A stretch of DNA of 7,023 nucleotides from Methyloglobulus sp. Lineage in GTDB: Bacteria; Pseudomonadota; Gammaproteobacteria; Methylococcales; Methylomonadaceae. Location of the stretch: positions 1 to 7,023 of the forward strand of contig JABFSV010000097.1 in assembly GCA_013140405.1 (NCBI GenBank). Direction: 5' to 3'. Of the stretch, positions 4,558-7,023 are shown piece by piece; within the stretch, counting starts at the first letter, position 1; each line of letters opens with the position of its first letter. The notes beneath the pieces were generated by a model, which had not been told where the DNA came from, made no database searches, and saw only the letters and a list, made by a program, of their open reading frames with translations. The translations under genes and the position numbers were made by a program.

Positions 4558-4965
4558 ATGAATGACATGGATAAAGACGATATTTGGCTTGTTTATGACG
4601 GTGAGTGCCCTGTGTGCAAATCGTATTGCAAATATATTCGCATCCGAGATGCCGTTGGCCGTTTACATCTAATTGATGCCCGTCAGCCCAGTGAAGTGCT
4701 GGATGAAATAACAGCGGCGGGTCTTGATATAGACCAAGGTATGGTCGTGAAATTTAACAATACCCTGTATTATGGAGCAGATGCTATTCAAATCCTTACT
4801 TTGTTAAGCACGCGATTTGGGATCTTTAATCGGATTAATTATCTTTTCTTTAGCTCAAAGGCCGGCGCAAAGCTGTTTTACCCCCTAGGGAAGGCAATTA
4901 GGACGCTATTACTCAAGGTGCTTGGTATTAAATACATCGATAATCTTAAGCAAAAAAACGACTAA
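4558..4965 (+). CDS. DCC-family (DUF393) CxxC protein, putative thiol-disulfide oxidoreductase
   Basis: This protein is about 135 residues long and begins with the DCC-family signature: a strand IWLVYDGECPVCKSYC carrying Asp14 and the Cys17-Pro-Val-Cys20 pair. Next come DAVGRLHLIDARQPSE and a GMVVKFNNTLYYGADAIQILT segment typical of the thioredoxin-like fold. A more hydrophobic C-terminal part (FNRINYLFFSS, then KAIRTLLLKVLGIKYI) may touch the membrane. The family is annotated as thiol-disulfide oxidoreductase from the CxxC motif, but substrates are largely unknown. ATG 4558 is chosen because the extension back to GTG 4492 reads unlike the family. ATG 4567 is an alternative with better spacing from the AGG at 4553. 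No neighbour suggests a pathway. Confidence 0.82.
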   Translation: MNDMDKDDIWLVYDGECPVCKSYCKYIRIRDAVGRLHLIDARQPSEVLDEITAAGLDIDQGMVVKFNNTLYYGADAIQILTLLSTRFGIFNRINYLFFSSKAGAKLFYPLGKAIRTLLLKVLGIKYIDNLKQKND

Positions 4966-4985
4966 GATTCTATATTAAAAAACAA

Positions 4986-5062
4986 GCGCCCGTAGCTCAG
5001 CTGGATAGAGTAATCGGCTTCGAACCGATTGGTCGGGAGTTCGAATCTCTCCGGGCGCACCA
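4986..5062 (+). tRNA. tRNA-Arg (anticodon UCG)
   Basis: The full cloverleaf can be drawn. The acceptor stem GCGCCCG (4986-4992) pairs perfectly with CGGGCGC (5052-5058). The D-stem is GCTC with GAGT (last pair G-U), and the anticodon stem is ATCGG with CCGAT around loop CTTCGAA, giving anticodon TCG at 5020-5022. The T-stem is GGGAG with CTCTC around TTCGAAT, with A as discriminator and an encoded CCA at 5060-5062. It decodes CGA and possibly other CGN Arg codons. A TATATT at 4971-4976 could be its -10 box. tRNA-Arg 3' ends are frequent integration sites, but no integrase or duplicated 3' end was seen. Confidence 0.96.
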
Positions 5063-5226
5063 TTACTAAATTCAAAAAAATTGATCTCGCCTATTGTTAA
5101 CGGGCATAACCTATATAACGCAAATACAGGGAATCATGCCGCTTTTTGGGCGTGGACAATAGGGTTTAATTTATCTTTGCGCCTATCTAAACCTAACCGA
5201 TCAAAGCTGCAATATCAACTATGTTC

Positions 5227-5658
5227 TTAACGCTTGGCTACCAGGTCTTGAATTTGCTTTATAAGCTTTTGTTGTCTATCCCTTTCCCCAAAATAGTACA
5301 CCAACCCTTTTTCAATTTGTTTCTCCATAGGTTCGGAGGCTGACCCAAAAACGCCGTTGCCAATAAACAAGAATCTTTTTGATTCGGGATTCTTGTTTTG
5401 GAAATCGGTTATTCGCTCATGGACTTCCTGATCGACATACGACCTGATTTCGTCATCCGATTTTGCAGCCCAGGAAAAGTCCCCCCCTGCCGATTGCCGG
5501 ATCACCTCCCAAGCGACAACGGGAATGGCAACCGTGACTCTATCGGGGTAACATTCGAAGTGGGTCTTCTCCAGTTCAAGGTATACGGTGTCTTGTTCAA
5601 AGCACTCATGGTATAGGTGAAAGCCAGGGCCATGGGCAAGTGTGGATTTTGTGGACAT
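5227..5658 (-). CDS. conserved-looking hypothetical protein, 143 residues
   Basis: I do not recognise a named family. The protein is soluble, with no signal peptide or membrane segment. The first half is strand-rich and aromatic (GPGFHLYHECFEQDTVYLELEKT, then HFECYPDRVTVAIPVVAWEVIRQ). Next comes an acidic helix (KSDDEIRSYVDQEVHERITDFQ), a Gly-turn (FLFIGNGVFGSASEP) and a basic C-terminal helix (RQQKLIKQIQDLVAKR). Balanced composition, internal order and a clear ATG make it a genuine gene. The upstream ribosome-binding site (AGAGAA) is weak. It lies between tRNA-Arg and parDE on the parDE strand, but 139 bp separate it from parE, so it probably has its own promoter. It could be TA-associated or cargo of a tRNA-linked island; neither is shown. 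Confidence 0.75.
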   Translation of the reverse strand: MSTKSTLAHGPGFHLYHECFEQDTVYLELEKTHFECYPDRVTVAIPVVAWEVIRQSAGGDFSWAAKSDDEIRSYVDQEVHERITDFQNKNPESKRFLFIGNGVFGSASEPMEKQIEKGLVYYFGERDRQQKLIKQIQDLVAKR

Positions 5659-5797
5659 AGTCGGTTTCTCTGATTTGTACTTGGATTAGTCTGAATTGCG
5701 GCTCTTGAAAAGAAAATTATGAACTTAGTATTGAACCCCAATTTCTATTCGGTATTTCCGACAATTGGTGCACATTAACCGTAACTACGTAATGATC

Positions 5798-6091
5798 TTA
5801 TGTGAGATGCCTTAATGGATCTTCCCCTGGGCCCAAAATACGTAAGATAAAAATCGCTTTGGCATCAATGCGATAGTAAATAGAGTGGGATTCATATACT
5901 TGGCGGCGGGCATTTTTTTTGATGTGGTTTTGGTCGCTTCCAATCAAAGGAAACTCGCAAATCATATCAAACGTCTTGAATAACCCGTCCCGATAAAGCC
6001 GGGCTTGTTTGATGCCGAAATTTTGGATCGAACATAATGCAATATTTTCAAGATCCTTCTCCGCTTTCTTAGAAAGCCGATAGCTAAGCAT
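5798..6091 (-). CDS. parE: ParE-family toxin
   Basis: This 97-residue toxin has the ParE pattern: an N-terminal YRLSKKAEKDLENIALCSIQNFG helix pair, a second helix (ARLYRDGLFKTFDMICEFPLIGSD) and a beta-sheet with RRQVYESHSIYYRID and IFILRILGPGEDPLRHL. The C-terminal DPLRHL is diagnostic of ParE, whose characterised members inhibit DNA gyrase. The usual HQRM before DPLRHL is replaced by GPGE, a divergence at the C-terminal strand that may affect toxicity. The start codon overlaps the parD stop by one base (TAATG), so translation is coupled. The other ParE-like toxin in this window (2170-2442) differs and has an unrelated antitoxin. Confidence 0.93.
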   Translation of the reverse strand: MLSYRLSKKAEKDLENIALCSIQNFGIKQARLYRDGLFKTFDMICEFPLIGSDQNHIKKNARRQVYESHSIYYRIDAKAIFILRILGPGEDPLRHLT

Positions 6092-6339
6092 TAATTTCCG
6101 GTTAGCCGAATTTCAGCTTCAGCCCAAATTTCTTGCGGACTCCTTTCACTCATGCCACTTGATTCGGCTTCATCCAACAGATACCGAAGGTGGTTTTCCG
6201 CTTCACGCCTTTCTTGGTCTTTGCGAACCAAATCACGAAAATATTCACTGTCGTTCCCGTATTTACCCGATTCAACTTGGGTTTTCACCCATGATTCCAT
6301 TTGTTCAGTGATGGTAATGGTTTTTCGCTGCATGGACAT
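6091..6339 (-). CDS. parD: ParD-family ribbon-helix-helix antitoxin
   Basis: This 82-residue antitoxin has an N-terminal ribbon-helix-helix (CopG/ParD type). The strand KTITITEQM (about residues 6-14) contacts DNA, followed by helices ESWVKTQVESGKYGNDSEYF and RDLVRKDQERREAEN. The acidic C-terminal part (LLDEAESSGMSER, then QEIWAEAEIRL) binds the toxin. Length is typical. ATG 6337-6339 is preferred because AGAG lies 7 bases upstream; a second ATG two codons later is possible. A 17-bp palindrome 31 bp upstream is a probable operator for self-repression. Confidence 0.93.
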   Translation of the reverse strand: MSMQRKTITITEQMESWVKTQVESGKYGNDSEYFRDLVRKDQERREAENHLRYLLDEAESSGMSERSPQEIWAEAEIRLTGN

Positions 6340-6370
6340 TAGTGTGCTCTCGCTAAAAGGTGTCTAATTC

Positions 6371-6387
6371 GTATGATATTATCATAC
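6371..6387. promoter_or_regulatory. operator-like palindrome of parDE
   Basis: GTATGATA and TATCATAC are perfect 8-bp arms with a single central base, 31 bp upstream of parD. Its AT-rich content includes -10-like hexamers on the minus strand, but no convincing -35 partner was found. The position fits ParD binding. Confidence 0.6.
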
Positions 6388-7023
6388 TTTGTGCAAGTGC
6401 TGTGCGTAGATTCTATTTTCATTCATCAGCCGGAATAATTGTTGTTGTACCAGAGGCATAAACAATATCAATAATTTGTAATATTTATTTTAGCTTCTCG
6501 ATAGCAGTCATTGGCTAATATCAACCATTTTTGTAAGATCGGCCAAAACCGGGCATTGGCAGTTGTTAAGAGCAGTCGGTCAAGTTAGGGGAAGGAGACA
6601 TACGAAACTAGATAGAAATAACCTCGCCGCCGGCTTTGCCAAACAATTCCCCATGTCCCGTTACATTTTCATCGAACCCGCTAATTTTGGAACAATACGA
6701 TTAATTGAGTGGATAATTAAGGAAGTTTTGGACTGAAATCACATAAATCTCTGTGCATATTCAATAAGATACTATATTTAGTTTCATCGATGCTTACTTT
6801 TAGATTATATGGGTGTATTTATCAGGACGGCATCATCAGAAATTCTTTGGTACTCCGATAACCAACAATAACTTAACTTTCACACGGCAAAAACTAGGTT
6901 AGCTTAATAGGAACAGTAAAATCAGTTTCGGCTACAGACACAACCCCTTTTATGCTAGTAGAGTAACTCTGTAATGCAAGACAATCTAAAATCTGAAGCT
7001 AGTTCATAGTTCCTTGCTTTTAC
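6388..7023. other. 636 bases with no supportable gene
   Basis: Beyond the parDE operator the sequence is AT-rich with frequent stops in all frames. The longest notable open frame (+ strand, ending TGA 6734-6736, last 27 codons from ATG 6653) has no ribosome-binding site or recognisable motif. No RNA gene, strong hairpin or element end was seen. Confidence 0.5.

Noticed and set aside
4454..4561. 35-codon frame overlapping the DCC-protein start (MDTHAAKTIPSDGW...)
   Set aside because: Short, no ribosome-binding site and no recognised motif; the overlap with the next start is probably chance.
5090..5163. 8-bp inverted repeat (CCTATTGT / ACAATAGG) after the tRNA
   Set aside because: The arms are short and 58 bases apart; such pairs are expected by chance in this AT-rich gap.
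6653..6736. 27-codon frame MSRYIFIEPANFGTIRLIEW...
   Set aside because: No ribosome-binding site and no known family; the upstream open frame has no start and no protein-like pattern.
1..7023. CRISPR array, origin of replication or riboswitch
   Set aside because: No regularly spaced repeats, iteron clusters or recognisable aptamer were seen on either strand.

Overview
The window is a gene-poor stretch of accessory bacterial DNA built from four small toxin-antitoxin (TA) modules, decayed transposon fragments and a tRNA gene. Codon and motif character (Tn3-family transposase, AbrB/PIN VapBC, Xre-RES, ParDE, a tRNA-Arg of the Gammaproteobacteria type with encoded CCA) suggests a moderately AT-rich proteobacterium, most likely a gammaproteobacterium. 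No gene here fixes the genus.

Layout. 2-430 is the C-terminal end of a Tn3-family transposase (TnpA) reading in from the left edge, followed by a 46-bp inverted-repeat segment (437-482). Next comes a graveyard up to about 1410. It holds a second, diverged 58-bp scrap of a Tn3 transposase (482-539), the last third of a response-regulator receiver domain (538-747), an unidentified short coding scrap (783-890) and the frameshifted N-terminus of an IS21-type IstA (992-1184). It also holds a perfect 40-bp loopless palindrome (1286-1325) flanked by a 4-bp direct repeat.

The TA block follows. vapB-vapC lie on the + strand (1411-2060, 4-bp overlap). Two further perfect palindromes (28 and 18 bp) sit between vapC and a convergent phd/yefM-type antitoxin plus ParE/RelE toxin pair (2170-2716, - strand), which has a well-formed promoter and an overlapping operator-like repeat. 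Then comes an xre-res pair (2972-3873, - strand), whose RES toxin family acts on NAD+. Divergent from xre is a small exported Ala/Lys/Glu-rich protein (4043-4306), then a DCC-family (DUF393) CxxC protein (4558-4965) and an intact tRNA-Arg(UCG) (4986-5062). Beyond the tRNA are an unrecognised 143-residue protein (5227-5658, - strand) and a parD-parE pair (5798-6339, - strand) with a 17-bp palindromic operator. The last 640 bases show no supportable gene.

Each TA module has the usual antitoxin-first order with overlap or close coupling, and three have a palindrome or inverted repeat near the antitoxin start that fits autoregulation. The four modules use unrelated toxin-antitoxin pairings (PIN/AbrB, ParE/Phd, RES/Xre, ParE/ParD), so they look independently acquired rather than duplicated. 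The most unusual structures are the loopless perfect palindromes on both sides of vapBC and the tandem scraps of mobile elements on the left. I see no evidence of a wholly new multi-gene system; the unknown 143-residue protein and the exported peptide beside res-xre are the best leads.
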